The translations under genes and the position numbers were made by a program. From an uncultured Collinsella sp. (GTDB lineage: Bacteria > Actinomycetota > Coriobacteriia > Coriobacteriales > Coriobacteriaceae), in NCBI GenBank assembly GCA_900544115.1, contig UQTW01000021.1, forward strand, positions 1-41,122: a DNA stretch of 41,122 nt, read 5' to 3'. The notes beneath the pieces are model-generated. The model had not been told where the DNA came from. It did no database searches and was given only the letters and a program-made list of their open reading frames with translations. Of the stretch, positions 41,046-41,122 are shown piece after piece. The first letter of the stretch is position 1. Each line of letters begins with the position of its first letter.

Positions 41046-41122
41046 TGCTTCGGTCAAATGAAAATACGGTTGATTTCCGATCTCAGCCGAACACATTGAG
41101 CAAATAGGCCGTTCCCGCACCT

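Overview
The window looks like chromosomal DNA of a GC-rich anaerobic actinobacterium of the class Coriobacteriia, most likely a Collinsella or close relative. This rests on codon use, on the mix of actinobacterial-type genes (an EF-G2-like paralogue, a tilS-hpt-ftsH run) with gut-anaerobe genes (a PTS sugar operon, LarE, coupled ABC exporter halves), and on my memory of similar intergenic palindromes in that group. The species is not proven by the sequence alone. I see no phage, insertion sequence with a transposase, CRISPR array, rRNA or tRNA. It reads as ordinary chromosome with unusually decorated intergenic spaces.

Layout. 1-2.3 kb: end of an unidentified upstream gene or RNA, a single-span membrane protein, a small heat-shock protein and a YycJ-type metallo-beta-lactamase-fold protein. 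2.3-6.7 kb: tilS, then hpt-ftsH (tRNA modification, purine salvage, membrane proteolysis). 6.8-10.5 kb: an aminotransferase, a PHP-domain phosphatase and a convergent RlmD-type RNA methyltransferase. 10.8-13.2 kb: a polar amino-acid ABC importer (binding protein, permease, ATPase). 13.4-16.6 kb: an EF-G-like GTPase with degenerate G motifs behind a 236-nt leader, and a secreted nuclease. 16.7-24.2 kb: a LacI regulator divergent from a sugar operon (PTS IIBC, GatZ/KbaZ-like protein, TalC-type transaldolase, split transketolase, PTS IIA). 24.3-27.1 kb: larE, a HAD phosphatase and a second LacI regulator, bracketed by inverted copies of one palindromic repeat. 27.2-27.6 kb: a cluster of palindromes. 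27.7-31.6 kb: glmS, a GntR regulator and a YeiH-type transporter. 31.8-34.9 kb: an enhancer-binding-protein-like regulator without an ATPase site, small proteins and a nitroreductase. 35-41 kb: a MarR-regulated heterodimeric ABC exporter, a serine acetyltransferase and a DedA protein.

How genes work together. The 18.1-24.2 kb operon can import and phosphorylate a sugar and pass it, possibly after C4 epimerisation by the GatZ-like protein, into the non-oxidative pentose phosphate reactions. A 20-bp palindrome with a central CG just after a possible promoter is the likely operator for the divergent LacI protein. The MarR gene overlaps the exporter genes and its promoter holds two 14-bp direct repeats that look like its own operators.

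The most unusual feature is a set of about ten intergenic hairpins scattered over the window. Their stems differ in sequence but stay self-complementary, and most carry a shared GGGACAG-like core in or near the loop. They resemble REP/MITE-type mobile palindromes. The other notable signals are a structured intercistronic RNA at 19.64-19.70 kb whose hairpin loop is complementary to downstream sequence, and two proteins (EF-G2-like and EBP-like) that kept their family fold but lost the nucleotide-hydrolysis signature.
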